A DNA stretch of 64,000 nucleotides from RUG100 sp963542695 (GCA_963542695.1 CAUTYX010000001.1:62001-126000), one strand, 5' to 3'; numbered from the stretch's first letter, positions 17,292-26,030 are shown. The notes: generated from the sequence alone by a model not told the origin. Numbers and translations: made by a program.

Positions 17292-17467
17292 TGGTATAAT
17301 TACAGTAACCATAATTCGTACTGACTGTAAGGATTCGTTCCGAGCAACAAGACGACACTATCCGGGAAATGAAAAACTTTTGCCAAAAGCCAGGGGTTTC
17401 ACAGCTTGTGGATAGTTGTAGTTCTGCAGTCAGCACCTGCAGAATTTTTTTAGTTAGGAGGAAAACT
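17292..17467 (+). promoter_or_regulatory. hydG promoter and two-state attenuator leader
   Basis: An extended -10 (TGGTATAAT, 17292-17300) starts a leader of about 160 bases. Near its 5' end CTGACTG (17321-17327) is complementary to CAGTCAG (17427-17433). That pairing would break the terminator hairpin 17422-17451 just before the RBS. Between them ACTATCC (17357-17363) pairs with GGATAGT (17410-17416), and CTTTT-GCC-AAAAG forms a small hairpin (17377-17389). This is the layout of a riboswitch with closing stem, internal helices and terminator. I matched it to no known class. Confidence 0.6.
17422..17451 (+). terminator. leader terminator upstream of hydG
   Basis: TTCTGCAG (17422-17429) pairs perfectly with CTGCAGAA (17437-17444), seven-base loop, then T7. 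It lies between promoter and hydG RBS, so it must be bypassed for hydG expression. Confidence 0.85.
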
Positions 17468-18883
17468 ATGTACAACAGTACTTCCAAGAAAGCCGCAGAG
17501 TTCATTAACGACGAGGAAATTAGGGAAACCATTGCCTATGCGGAAGAACACAAAAATGATACTCAGCTAATGGAGCAGATTTTGGAAAAGGGAGCCGAAG
17601 GGAAAGGCCTTACTTATAAAGAAGCTATGGTATTGCTGGAATGTCCTGACCCGGAGATTACCCGGCGAACCTTTCAAGTGGCCAAGGCCATTAAAGAGCG
17701 ATTTTACGGAAACCGTATCGTTATGTTTGCGCCGCTGTATCTTTCCAATTACTGTGTCAATGGATGCAAGTACTGTCCCTACCATGGGCAAAACCGGCAC
17801 ATTACCAGAAAGAAGCTGACGCAGGAAGAGATTCGTCGGGAAGTTATTGCCCTGCAGGATATGGGACACAAGAGATTGGCCTTAGAGGCCGGCGAAGATC
17901 CGGTGCACAATCCGTTGGAATATATTTTGGAATCCATCAAGACTATTTACAGTATCAAACATAAAAACGGAGCTATTCGTCGTGTCAATGTGAATATTGC
18001 AGCCACCACAGTGGAAAACTATCGCAGGTTAAAGGAAGCCGGCATCGGTACCTATATTTTGTTCCAAGAGACCTACAACAAAGAAGCTTATGAAGAGCTG
18101 CACCCATCGGGGCCAAAGAGTGATTATGCTTACCATACCGAGGCCATGGATCGTGCCATGGAAGGCGGTATTGATGATGTAGGCTGTGGTGTTTTATATG
18201 GTCTGGAAAATTATCGCTATGATTTTGTAGGTCAGCTGATGCATGCCAAACATTTAGAAGATACCTATGGTTGTGGACCTCATACCATTAGTGTTCCCCG
18301 TATTCGGCCGGCAGAAGATATTGATCCGGATACCTTTGACAACGGCGTTCCCGATGATACCTTTAAGAAAATCGTTGCATGTCTTCGGATTGCCGTACCT
18401 TATACCGGCATGATTATGTCTACCAGAGAAAGTCAAAAAACCAGAGAAGAATGTCTGGAGGTGGGAATTACCCAGCTGTCCGGAGGCAGTCGTACCAGCG
18501 TTGGCGGTTATACCGAAGAAGAACGCTCTGAAGAAACGGCGCAATTTGATGTGGAAGACCGTCGTTCTCTTGCGGAGGTGGTGTCCTGGTTAATCGACCT
18601 TGGTTTTGTGCCCAGCTTCTGTACGGCCTGTTACAGGGAAGGTCGTACCGGTGATAGGTTTATGAGTCTTCTAAAGTCCGGGCAAATTTCCAACATTTGT
18701 CAGCCCAATGCCATGATGACATTAAATGAATTTTTAGACGACTACGCCGATGAAGAGACCAAGATAAAAGGCAAGAAGCTTATTGAAACACGTCTGCAGA
18801 TGATTCCCAACGAAAAAGTAAAAGAAATTGTCCGTGACCACCTGGCAAATATTGATGGTGGACAGAGAGACTTCAGATTATAA
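17468..18883 (+). CDS. hydG: [FeFe]-hydrogenase maturase HydG, radical SAM tyrosine lyase
   Basis: 471 residues from the ATG at 17468 behind TTAGGAGG; an in-frame extension upstream runs through the terminator and is rejected. The radical SAM cluster is C96-x3-C100-x2-C103 (CVNGCKYC). The C-terminal cluster motif C-x2-C-x22-C is at C385, C388 and C411, which distinguishes HydG from ThiH. HydG splits tyrosine into p-cresol and the CO/cyanide ligands of the H-cluster. hydF follows ten bases later; hydE and the hydrogenase itself are not in the window. Confidence 0.95.
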   Translation: MYNSTSKKAAEFINDEEIRETIAYAEEHKNDTQLMEQILEKGAEGKGLTYKEAMVLLECPDPEITRRTFQVAKAIKERFYGNRIVMFAPLYLSNYCVNGCKYCPYHGQNRHITRKKLTQEEIRREVIALQDMGHKRLALEAGEDPVHNPLEYILESIKTIYSIKHKNGAIRRVNVNIAATTVENYRRLKEAGIGTYILFQETYNKEAYEELHPSGPKSDYAYHTEAMDRAMEGGIDDVGCGVLYGLENYRYDFVGQLMHAKHLEDTYGCGPHTISVPRIRPAEDIDPDTFDNGVPDDTFKKIVACLRIAVPYTGMIMSTRESQKTREECLEVGITQLSGGSRTSVGGYTEEERSEETAQFDVEDRRSLAEVVSWLIDLGFVPSFCTACYREGRTGDRFMSLLKSGQISNICQPNAMMTLNEFLDDYADEETKIKGKKLIETRLQMIPNEKVKEIVRDHLANIDGGQRDFRL

Positions 18884-18893
18884 GGAGAAGCCC

Positions 18894-20171
18894 ATGACCT
18901 TGCAAGACACACCTAGAGCAAATCGAGTACATATCGGCATTTTCGGTCGGCGAAACAGTGGTAAATCATCGTTGATAAACGCGCTGACCGGACAGCAGGT
19001 GGCCTTGGTGTCATCGGTAGCCGGAACTACAACAGATCCTGTATATAAAACCATGGAAATGGCGCCGATCGGTCCGGTGGTGTTTATAGACACAGCCGGT
19101 TTTGATGATGAAGGAACCCTGGGGGAGATGCGCGTGCATGCAACACGGAAAATCATATCCAAGGTGGATGTGGCCATTTTACTATTCCAAGGAGAACCGC
19201 AAGAAGACGAAAAAACAGTTGCTATTGACCGGGAGCTGAAGTGGATGGAAGAGTTGCAAAAGGCGGAAATCCCGGTGATACCGGTGGTGGGGAAAAAAGA
19301 CCTGGCGGAAAATCTTCCGGAAAGATTGGAGTACCAGTCGCGGCTCATAGAAATGCTGTCCGGGAAATCGGGCATAAAGGTCTGTTACGCAAGCTCTATA
19401 ACGGGAGAAGGCATTGAGGATTTGCGTAAAAAAATTGCAGCAGCGGTGGATTATACAAAAGAGAGAAACATCGTTATGAATCAACTGGCAAAGCCGGGAG
19501 ATACGGTGCTGCTTGTTATGCCTCAGGATATTCAAGCTCCCAAAGGACGGCTGATTTTGCCTCAGGTACAGACTATTCGGGAACTGCTGGATGGGAAATG
19601 CACCGTGGTTGCCGCAACGGCAGACGGGCTGGGAAAAGCGCTGGAGGCATTGGCGAACCCGCCGGCCTTGATTATTACCGACTCGCAGTGCTTTGATTTG
19701 GTGTATTGGCAGAAACCGGCAGAAAGCTTGCTTACCTCTTTTTCGGTACTGTTTGCCGCATATAAAGGTGACATTGCAGCTTTCGTCAAAGGAGCAGAGG
19801 CCGTTGAAGCATTGAAAGAATCCTCCAAGGTACTCATTGCCGAAGCTTGTAGCCATGCACCTTTGGAAGAAGATATCGGCCGGGTAAAAATTCCGGCATT
19901 GCTGCGAAAACGTGTGGGAGAAAGGCTGCAGGTAGAGGTTTGTGCCGGCAATGATTTTCCCGAAGATTTGACAAAGTATGATTTAATTATTCATTGTGGG
20001 GCATGTATGTTTAATAGAAAGCATGTGCTCTCCAGAATCCATCAAGCAAAGGAAGCACATGTTCCCATTACCAACTATGGCATTACCATGGGGGCATTAC
20101 AGGGGATACTGGACAAAGTGGCCATTCCTATGGACGAGGGATTTGACCTTGACAGAGAAAATGGCCTGTGA
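18894..20171 (+). CDS. hydF: [FeFe]-hydrogenase H-cluster maturation GTPase
   Basis: 425 residues from the ATG at 18894 (aaggag upstream). The G domain has GRRNSGKSS (P-loop, about 18-26), the TTTDPV switch region and DTAGFDD. The C-terminal cluster-binding domain contains the conserved Cys and His residues in EACSHAP and the CxxC-type IHCGACMFNRK. HydF is the scaffold that carries the diiron precursor to the hydrogenase. Operon with hydG and under the same leader. Confidence 0.95.
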   Translation: MTLQDTPRANRVHIGIFGRRNSGKSSLINALTGQQVALVSSVAGTTTDPVYKTMEMAPIGPVVFIDTAGFDDEGTLGEMRVHATRKIISKVDVAILLFQGEPQEDEKTVAIDRELKWMEELQKAEIPVIPVVGKKDLAENLPERLEYQSRLIEMLSGKSGIKVCYASSITGEGIEDLRKKIAAAVDYTKERNIVMNQLAKPGDTVLLVMPQDIQAPKGRLILPQVQTIRELLDGKCTVVAATADGLGKALEALANPPALIITDSQCFDLVYWQKPAESLLTSFSVLFAAYKGDIAAFVKGAEAVEALKESSKVLIAEACSHAPLEEDIGRVKIPALLRKRVGERLQVEVCAGNDFPEDLTKYDLIIHCGACMFNRKHVLSRIHQAKEAHVPITNYGITMGALQGILDKVAIPMDEGFDLDRENGL

Positions 20172-20250
20172 TAGTCTTGTAATGCTGTAAAAAATCAGCA
20201 ATTCTATAAGTATGTTCAGGCGGGGCCTGAGCCAGAAAGAGGTGAACAGC

Positions 20251-20451
20251 ATGAAGGAAGGAATCCATCCTAAGTATCAGGAATGTAAAGTAACTTGCGC
20301 ATGCGGAAACACATTTATGACAAAGTCACTTCAGAGTGAAATCAGAACTGACGTTTGCTCAGCGTGCCATCCGTTCTTTACCGGTCAGCAAAAGTTTATC
20401 AACAGAGGCGGTCGTGTAGAGAAGTTCAAGAACAAGTACAAACTGGACTAA
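20251..20451 (+). CDS. rpmE: ribosomal protein L31 (zinc-binding type)
   Basis: 66 residues from the ATG at 20251 behind AGAGGTG. It begins MKEGIHPKYQECKVTCACG and keeps the zinc cysteines (CACG...CSACH), followed by HPFFTGQQKFI and the basic tail RVEKFKNKY. In most clostridia rpmE directly follows rho; here it follows hydF, with a small hairpin (TCAGGC/GCCTGA, 20216-20230) in its 5' region. Confidence 0.95.
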   Translation: MKEGIHPKYQECKVTCACGNTFMTKSLQSEIRTDVCSACHPFFTGQQKFINRGGRVEKFKNKYKLD

Positions 20452-20463
20452 TGAAACGAAACG

Positions 20464-20491
20464 AAAAGAACCGCAAGTCGGTTCTTTTTTT
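20464..20491 (+). terminator. intrinsic terminator after rpmE
   Basis: AAAAGAACCG (20464-20473), five-base loop, CGGTTCTTTT plus further T residues to 20491. Confidence 0.92.
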
Positions 20492-20629
20492 GTGTATTTT
20501 AGAGGGTTTTTGGCTGGTTTTAGACAATATTTAGAAAGTACTATCTTGCGCACCACCTTGTCATTAAAAAGGTTTTGGATGATTGACTATTGCATTCAAA
20601 GAATTGATGTTTAGGTTACAAAAAACTAC

Positions 20630-20657
20630 TTGATAGAATTTTAACTTACTATATAAT
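20630..20657 (+). promoter_or_regulatory. promoter of the acd-etfBA operon
   Basis: TTGATA (20630-20635), 16-base spacer, TATAAT (20652-20657). The leader of about 70 bases ends in gaaaaggaagg before the start codon. Confidence 0.65.
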
Positions 20658-20730
20658 TGATAATAGTAAGGTTTAGAGTACGTTAACGCTAAGTTTTTTT
20701 AGAAGAATCTGAAAAGGAAGGACGAGTGAC

Positions 20731-21873
20731 ATGGACTTTTCATTGACAAAAGAACAAGAGATGCTGAAACAGCTAGCAGCTCAGTTCGCAGAAGAAGAAC
20801 TGGAACCAATGGCTGAAGAAATCGATGAACAGCACGTTTTCCCAGTTGAGAGCTTCGCTAAAATGGCTAAGCAGGGATTCAATGGAATCAACATTCCAGA
20901 AGAATACGGCGGAGCCGGCGGCGGCATGATGGAAAAGGCAATTTGCGTTGAAGAATTTTGCAAAAAATGCATGTCTTCCGGAGCAACATTGTCCATTCAT
21001 CTGATGGCACCGGAAACCATTTTGAAGCATGGTAACAAAGAACAGAAAGAAAAATACCTGCCACAGCTGACAAGCGGCGGTGTTCTGGGTGCTTTCGCAT
21101 TGACAGAACCTGGTGCAGGTACAGATGCTGCCGGTGTAAGAACAACTGCAGTATACGACGAAGCAAACGACGAATATATCCTTAACGGAACAAAGTGCTT
21201 TATCACAGGCGGTTCTCGTGCGGATATCCTGGTTGTATTTGCTATGACAGATCCAAAGCTGGGAACAAAGGGAATGTCCGCATTCATCGTAGAACGTTCC
21301 TACGAAGGATTTGACCACGGTAAAATCGAAAACAAGATGGGTCTGAACGGATCCGAAACAGCAGAGCTGGTATTTGAAGATTGTCGCGTACCTGCTAAGA
21401 ACATGCTGGGCAAGAAGAACAAGGGATTCTCCATGGCTATGGGAGCTCTTGACTCTGCTCGTGTTGGTGTTGCTGCACAGGCTGTTGGCGTTTGCGAAGG
21501 CGCTTTGGAACACGCTGTTCAGTATGCTAGCGAACGTGTTCAGTTTGGTAAACCAATCAACAGACTGCAGGGTATCCAGTGGTACTTGGCAGAAATGAAA
21601 GTTAAGACAGAAGCGGCCAAGGCTCTGATGCTCAACTCCGTACACGCTGCTAACACACAGAAGAGATATTCTGTAGAAGCTGCTATGGCCAAGTGGTTTT
21701 GCTCCGAAAAGGCTCGTGAAGTAACCAACCTGGCAATGCAGGTTCATGGTGGATACGGCTACATGCACGACTACCCACTGGAACGTATGTACAGAGATGC
21801 AAAACTGACCGAAATTTACGAAGGAACATCCGAAGTTCAGAAGGTAGTTATTGCAAGATCATTGACAATCTAG
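20731..21873 (+). CDS. short-chain acyl-CoA dehydrogenase (butyryl-CoA dehydrogenase type)
   Basis: 380 residues, standard length. FAD and substrate motifs are intact: FALTEPGAGTDA, FITGG, and the catalytic base E364 in EIYEGTSEVQ. With the EtfB and EtfA genes immediately downstream it probably forms a Bcd/EtfAB complex. That would reduce crotonyl-CoA (or acryloyl-CoA) with NADH and, by bifurcation, ferredoxin. Codon choice here and in the next genes is markedly biased (heavy use of CTG, GCT and ACA), suggesting high expression. The substrate is inferred from the neighbouring lyase-like gene. Confidence 0.92.
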   Translation: MDFSLTKEQEMLKQLAAQFAEEELEPMAEEIDEQHVFPVESFAKMAKQGFNGINIPEEYGGAGGGMMEKAICVEEFCKKCMSSGATLSIHLMAPETILKHGNKEQKEKYLPQLTSGGVLGAFALTEPGAGTDAAGVRTTAVYDEANDEYILNGTKCFITGGSRADILVVFAMTDPKLGTKGMSAFIVERSYEGFDHGKIENKMGLNGSETAELVFEDCRVPAKNMLGKKNKGFSMAMGALDSARVGVAAQAVGVCEGALEHAVQYASERVQFGKPINRLQGIQWYLAEMKVKTEAAKALMLNSVHAANTQKRYSVEAAMAKWFCSEKAREVTNLAMQVHGGYGYMHDYPLERMYRDAKLTEIYEGTSEVQKVVIARSLTI

Positions 21874-21893
21874 TAGGAAGGAGTTAATACAAA

Positions 21894-22697
21894 ATGAGAA
21901 TTTTTGTTTGTGTAAAACAGGTTCCGGACACTTCCGGTACTGTAGCAGTTAACGAAGATGGAACACTGAACCGTGCATCTATGGCTACCATCATCAACCC
22001 TGATGACCTGATTGCTATGGAACAGGCTCTGATGATTAAAGATACAACAGGTTGCCAGGTAACAGCCGTTACAATGGGACCTCCTCCGGCAGAAGGAATG
22101 TTGAGAGAGCTGATCGCTATGGGCGCTGATGATGCAATCCTGATTTCCGCAAGAGAATTCGGAGGATCCGATACCTTCGCTACTTCTCAGATTATCGCGG
22201 CAGGAATCCGTCACACCGGAATTTCTGATGAAGACATGGTATTCTGCGGCAGACAGGCTATCGACGGAGACACCGCACAGGTTGGTCCGCAGATTGCCGA
22301 AAAACTGGATATGCCTCAGATTTCCTACGCTGCTGAAATTAAAAAAGAAGGCAACGAAGTTACAGTAAAACGTATGCTGGAAGATGGCCATATGATTATC
22401 AAGATGCAGACACCTTGCCTGGTTACCTGCATTAGCGACCAGGACAGCAAGGCTAGATACATGACTGCAGAAGGTATCAGACATTGCTACGAAAAGCCGT
22501 TTGAAATCCTTGACTTCGAAGCACTGAAAGACGAACCGCTGATTCAGCCTGACAAGATTGGTCTGAAGGGTTCCCCAACCAACATCTTCAAGTCCTTTAC
22601 TCCTCCACAGAAGGGTATCGGCGAAATGCTGGAAGGTGCTGACATGAAGACAGCTGAAACTCTTGCAGCTAAGCTGCTTGAAAAGCACGCTATTTAA
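21894..22697 (+). CDS. etfB: electron transfer flavoprotein subunit beta
   Basis: 267 residues. It begins MRIFVCVKQVPDT and carries the family signature near VTMGPPPAEGMLRELIAMGAD and the loop RQAIDGDTAQVGPQIAE seen in EtfB proteins that bind a second FAD for electron bifurcation. It pairs with EtfA and passes electrons to the acyl-CoA dehydrogenase encoded 20 bases upstream. Confidence 0.94.
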   Translation: MRIFVCVKQVPDTSGTVAVNEDGTLNRASMATIINPDDLIAMEQALMIKDTTGCQVTAVTMGPPPAEGMLRELIAMGADDAILISAREFGGSDTFATSQIIAAGIRHTGISDEDMVFCGRQAIDGDTAQVGPQIAEKLDMPQISYAAEIKKEGNEVTVKRMLEDGHMIIKMQTPCLVTCISDQDSKARYMTAEGIRHCYEKPFEILDFEALKDEPLIQPDKIGLKGSPTNIFKSFTPPQKGIGEMLEGADMKTAETLAAKLLEKHAI

Positions 22698-22725
22698 GAC
22701 TTTGTACTAGGAAAGGAGAAAACAA

Positions 22726-23832
22726 ATGGCTTTTAATAGTGCAGATATTTCTGCTTTTAAAGATATTTGGGTATTTTGCGAACAGAGAAATGGCAAATTG
22801 GAGCACACTGACTTTGAGCTGATATCCGAAGGAAGAAAACTTGCTGACGAACGTGGCGTTCAGCTGGTTGGACTGCTGCTTGGACACAACGTAGAAGGCT
22901 TGGCTAAAGAGCTGGGCGGCTATGGTGCAGATAAAGTTGTTGTCATCGACGACCCTGTATTGGAAGTATACACAACAGATGCTTACACAAAGGCAATTGT
23001 TGACTGCATCGAAGAAATGAAACCGGAAGTAGTTCTTTACGGAGCTACAAACATCGGCCGTGACCTGGCTCCAAGATGTGCAGCTAGACTGGAAACCGGT
23101 CTGACAGCTGACTGTACACATCTGGATATCGACATGAACGAATATACAGACTTCCTGAGAAAAGCTTCTACACTGGACGTAGACGGTACAAAGTGGGATA
23201 TGGAAGACGTAAACTTGAAGATGACTCGTCCTGCATTTGGTGGACACCTGATGGCTACCATCATCTGCCCAAGATTCCGTCCTTGCATGTCTACCGTTCG
23301 TCCCGGCGTAATGGCTAAGAGAGACTTCGATCAGGCTAAGGCTGATGCAGTGGTAATCGAAAAGTTCGGAGCTAAATTCGCTGACAGCGACCTGAGAACT
23401 CAGGTACAGGATGTTGTTAAGGCTTCCAAGAAGATTGTTGACCTGATTGGTGCTGACATCATCGTTTCCGTTGGTCGTGGTATTGCTAAGGATATCGAAG
23501 GCGGAATCAAACTGGCTGAACAGCTGACAGAAGCATTCGGCGGCGGAGTTGTTGGTGGTTCCCGTGTAACAATCGACTCCGGTTGGTTGTCCAAGGATCA
23601 CCAGGTAGGACAGACAGGTAAAACTGTACATCCTAAGATCTACGTGGCACTGGGTATCTCCGGTTCCATTCAGCACAAAGCTGGTATGCAGGAATCCGAT
23701 TTGATTATCGCTGTTAACAAAGATGAAAGCGCTCCGATCTTCGAGATTGCTGACTACGGTATTTGCGGAGACCTGTTCAAGGTTACTCCAATGCTCATCG
23801 AAGCTATCTCAACTGCAATAGCTAACAAATAA
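22726..23832 (+). CDS. etfA: electron transfer flavoprotein subunit alpha
   Basis: 368 residues, longer than a typical 320-340. The FAD-binding C-terminal domain is clear (GGSRVTIDSGWLSKDHQVGQTGKTV, YVALGISGSIQH, FEIADYG). Between TGLTADCTHLDID and TRPAFGGHLMATIICP there are about 30 residues where many EtfA have about 12. Such an insertion occurs in Etf proteins of amino-acid fermenters as I recall. No N-terminal ferredoxin domain is present. It completes the acd-etfBA unit. Confidence 0.93.
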   Translation: MAFNSADISAFKDIWVFCEQRNGKLEHTDFELISEGRKLADERGVQLVGLLLGHNVEGLAKELGGYGADKVVVIDDPVLEVYTTDAYTKAIVDCIEEMKPEVVLYGATNIGRDLAPRCAARLETGLTADCTHLDIDMNEYTDFLRKASTLDVDGTKWDMEDVNLKMTRPAFGGHLMATIICPRFRPCMSTVRPGVMAKRDFDQAKADAVVIEKFGAKFADSDLRTQVQDVVKASKKIVDLIGADIIVSVGRGIAKDIEGGIKLAEQLTEAFGGGVVGGSRVTIDSGWLSKDHQVGQTGKTVHPKIYVALGISGSIQHKAGMQESDLIIAVNKDESAPIFEIADYGICGDLFKVTPMLIEAISTAIANK

Positions 23833-23846
23833 GCATTGACTCACTC

Positions 23847-23870
23847 CGGGCACCCTGAAAGGGGTGCCCG
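23847..23870 (+). promoter_or_regulatory. GC-rich hairpin between etfA and the hotdog gene
   Basis: CGGGCACCC (23847-23855) and GGGTGCCCG (23862-23870) form a nine-pair stem with no T tract after it. It is more likely an mRNA-processing or stabilising hairpin or partial attenuator than a full terminator. Confidence 0.5.
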
Positions 23871-23930
23871 ATAAGCAATACTGGTATATAGGAAGATAGT
23901 GCAATATAAAATTTCCAGGAGGAAAGAACA

Positions 23931-24776
23931 ATGAGAAAAGTGTCTTATTTGAGCTACAACATGACAACTGCTGATGCAAACAGCCCTGACGGAGTTGTTC
24001 CGGTAGGTAGACAGTTTGACTTCATCGGCGACGTTGAAACAGAAGAAATGATTCTGGTAGATGGAGACGAATCCCTTTGCCTAGGATACACAGGCGTTCA
24101 GGTTTACGAAGACGTTTACTGTGGAGATATGATGGAGTACAAAGCTACTTTGACTCACATCGGAAACACCTCTAGAGACTGTCATATCCAGGTTTACAAG
24201 TTGGCTACACCGGCTGCAAGAGCAGGAAAAGCTGACGCTAAGACCGGCGACATGGTATGGTTTGATGAACCTGTACTGTGTACAGAAGGTAATGTAAGAC
24301 TGGTTGTTAAAAAGCATCTGCAGAGAGGCGAACAGCCGGATGGAGACGTAAAAGAACCATGGGCTTCGCTGGATGATTTCCCGGATTCCGAGGATGCCGG
24401 CAAAGGCGAAATGGTATTCCGTTACAGAATGTCTGACCGTGACGTATTCTACGGTGGCGGCGTTGTAAACGGAGCTAGAAACATCACTTTGATGGAAGAC
24501 ACAGCCAAGAGACTGATGGCTAAGACTTTTGGAAACACAGGTCGTGTTACAGAAGTTAAGAAGGTAAGATTGTATGAACCATGCTTCGCTGGTGACTACA
24601 TTGAATATCATGCAAGAGTAAATGCTGTTGCTGATGACAAAGTGGTTATCGAAGTAAGAAACTTCAAGGTTATCGACTTGCCTGAGAACCCACCGTTCCC
24701 AAGCTCCATCGACGTTCTTCCGGAACCACCACTTTGCACAGTTGTACAGTTTGTATTTGAAACATACAAAGACTGA
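23931..24776 (+). CDS. tandem hotdog protein, beta-aminoacyl-CoA ammonia-lyase-like
   Basis: 281 residues made of two hotdog domains (about 1-140 and 160-275), each resembling the single-domain 3-aminobutyryl-CoA ammonia-lyase (Kal, lysine fermentation) and beta-alanyl-CoA ammonia-lyase (Acl). The N half keeps the GDVETEEM, DGDESLCLGY and VYCGDMMEY parts. The C half keeps SDRDVFYGGGVVNGAR and EPCFAGDYIEYHARV. Each half is degenerate where the other is intact, so one pseudo-dimer site is plausible. Next to Bcd/Etf it would form crotonyl-CoA from 3-aminobutyryl-CoA or acryloyl-CoA from beta-alanyl-CoA. Fold is firm; reaction inferred. Confidence 0.7.
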   Translation: MRKVSYLSYNMTTADANSPDGVVPVGRQFDFIGDVETEEMILVDGDESLCLGYTGVQVYEDVYCGDMMEYKATLTHIGNTSRDCHIQVYKLATPAARAGKADAKTGDMVWFDEPVLCTEGNVRLVVKKHLQRGEQPDGDVKEPWASLDDFPDSEDAGKGEMVFRYRMSDRDVFYGGGVVNGARNITLMEDTAKRLMAKTFGNTGRVTEVKKVRLYEPCFAGDYIEYHARVNAVADDKVVIEVRNFKVIDLPENPPFPSSIDVLPEPPLCTVVQFVFETYKD

Positions 24777-24798
24777 GCAATATAACGAAGATTTTTCT

Positions 24799-24835
24799 AT
24801 CACGGGATTCATCATTTGAGTCCCGTGATTTTTTT
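24799..24835 (+). terminator. intrinsic terminator after the hotdog gene
   Basis: ATCACGGGA (24799-24807) pairs with TCCCGTGAT (24821-24829), followed by T7. Confidence 0.92.
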
Positions 24836-24946
24836 AGCCGTTAGAGGTGTTTATCATTCCTGAAGTGTGATAAAATGGATAGTTGAAAAAGTATGATAAT
24901 AATCGATAAATAATCGCTGGAAAAAGTGAGAAGGTGGGACGAAACC

Positions 24947-26011
24947 ATGTTTGATAAATTAGATTTTATTACCGACAGATATCAGGAACTGGTAAAAAAG
25001 ACATCGGATCCGGACATTATTGCCGACCAGGGAGTATGGCAAAAATACATAAAAGAAATGGGCGAAATTGAGCCTATTGTAAAAAAATACGAGGAATACA
25101 AAGGGGTAAAGGAGAGCATCAAAGAAGCCAAGGAAGTTCTGGAGGCAGAAGACGACGAAGAAATGCGTGAACTGGCAAAGATGGAACTGGGTGAACAGGA
25201 AGAAGTTCTTCCTACCTTGGAATCCCAGCTGAAGGTATTGCTTCTTCCAAAGGATCCTAATGATGATAAAAACGTTATTTTGGAAATCCGTGCCGGAACA
25301 GGCGGAGACGAAGCGGCGTTGTTTGGGGCAGATTTGCTTCGTATGTATACCATGTATGCGGAGAATCATGGTTGGAAAACGGAGTTGATGGAAGCCAACG
25401 ACACAGGTATTGGAGGTATTAAAGAAGCGGTTATGCTGATTAAGGGCAAAGGCGCTTATTCTCGTCTCAAATATGAGAGCGGTGCCCACCGTGTACAGCG
25501 CGTACCGGAGACAGAATCCTCCGGTCGTATCCATACCAGTGCAGCAACGGTGGCGGTTTTACCGGAAGTAGATGATGTAGAAGTGGATTTGAATCCAAAT
25601 GATGTCCGCGTGGATGTATATAGAGCCAGCGGCAATGGCGGTCAGTGTGTAAACACCACTGATTCTGCAGTACGACTAACCCACGAACCAACCGGTCTGG
25701 TGGTAACATGTCAGGATGAAAAATCCCAGATAAAAAATAAAGACAAAGCATTTAAAGTATTAAAAGCAAGACTGTATGATATGATGCTCCAGGAACAAAA
25801 CAAAGAAATTTCCGAACAGAGAAAGAGTATGGTAGGCAGCGGGGATCGTTCCGAGCGAATCCGTACCTACAATTTCCCCCAGGGGAGAATTTCTGATCAC
25901 CGGACGGGAGCTACCATTTACAAGTTGGAGAATTTCCTAAACGGTGATATGGATGAAATTATCGATGGTCTGATTACCGAAGATCAGGCACAGAAAATGC
26001 AGAATTTCTAG
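24947..26011 (+). CDS. prfA: peptide chain release factor 1
   Basis: 354 residues from the ATG at 24947 (AAGGTGG upstream); a GTG 21 bases earlier is less likely. The peptidyl-hydrolysis motif GGQ is in ASGNGGQCVNTTDSAVRL. The anticodon-like tripeptide is P-E-T in RVPETESSGR, the P-x-T form of RF1 (UAA/UAG) rather than SPF of RF2. It is the substrate of PrmC encoded 9 kb upstream. Confidence 0.95.
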   Translation: MFDKLDFITDRYQELVKKTSDPDIIADQGVWQKYIKEMGEIEPIVKKYEEYKGVKESIKEAKEVLEAEDDEEMRELAKMELGEQEEVLPTLESQLKVLLLPKDPNDDKNVILEIRAGTGGDEAALFGADLLRMYTMYAENHGWKTELMEANDTGIGGIKEAVMLIKGKGAYSRLKYESGAHRVQRVPETESSGRIHTSAATVAVLPEVDDVEVDLNPNDVRVDVYRASGNGGQCVNTTDSAVRLTHEPTGLVVTCQDEKSQIKNKDKAFKVLKARLYDMMLQEQNKEISEQRKSMVGSGDRSERIRTYNFPQGRISDHRTGATIYKLENFLNGDMDEIIDGLITEDQAQKMQNF

Positions 26012-26030
26012 AAGGGAATGTAGTACTCCG

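Noticed and set aside
17369..17467. 33-codon upstream extension of hydG
   Set aside because: It runs through the leader terminator; the ATG at 17468 has a perfect SD.
20773..21768. 331-residue minus-strand frame opposite the acyl-CoA dehydrogenase
   Set aside because: Shadow of biased codons in a highly expressed gene; the translation is Cys/Phe/Ser rich and lacks an RBS. The same applies to 21870-22688, 22690-23676, 24081-24815 and 48907-49851.
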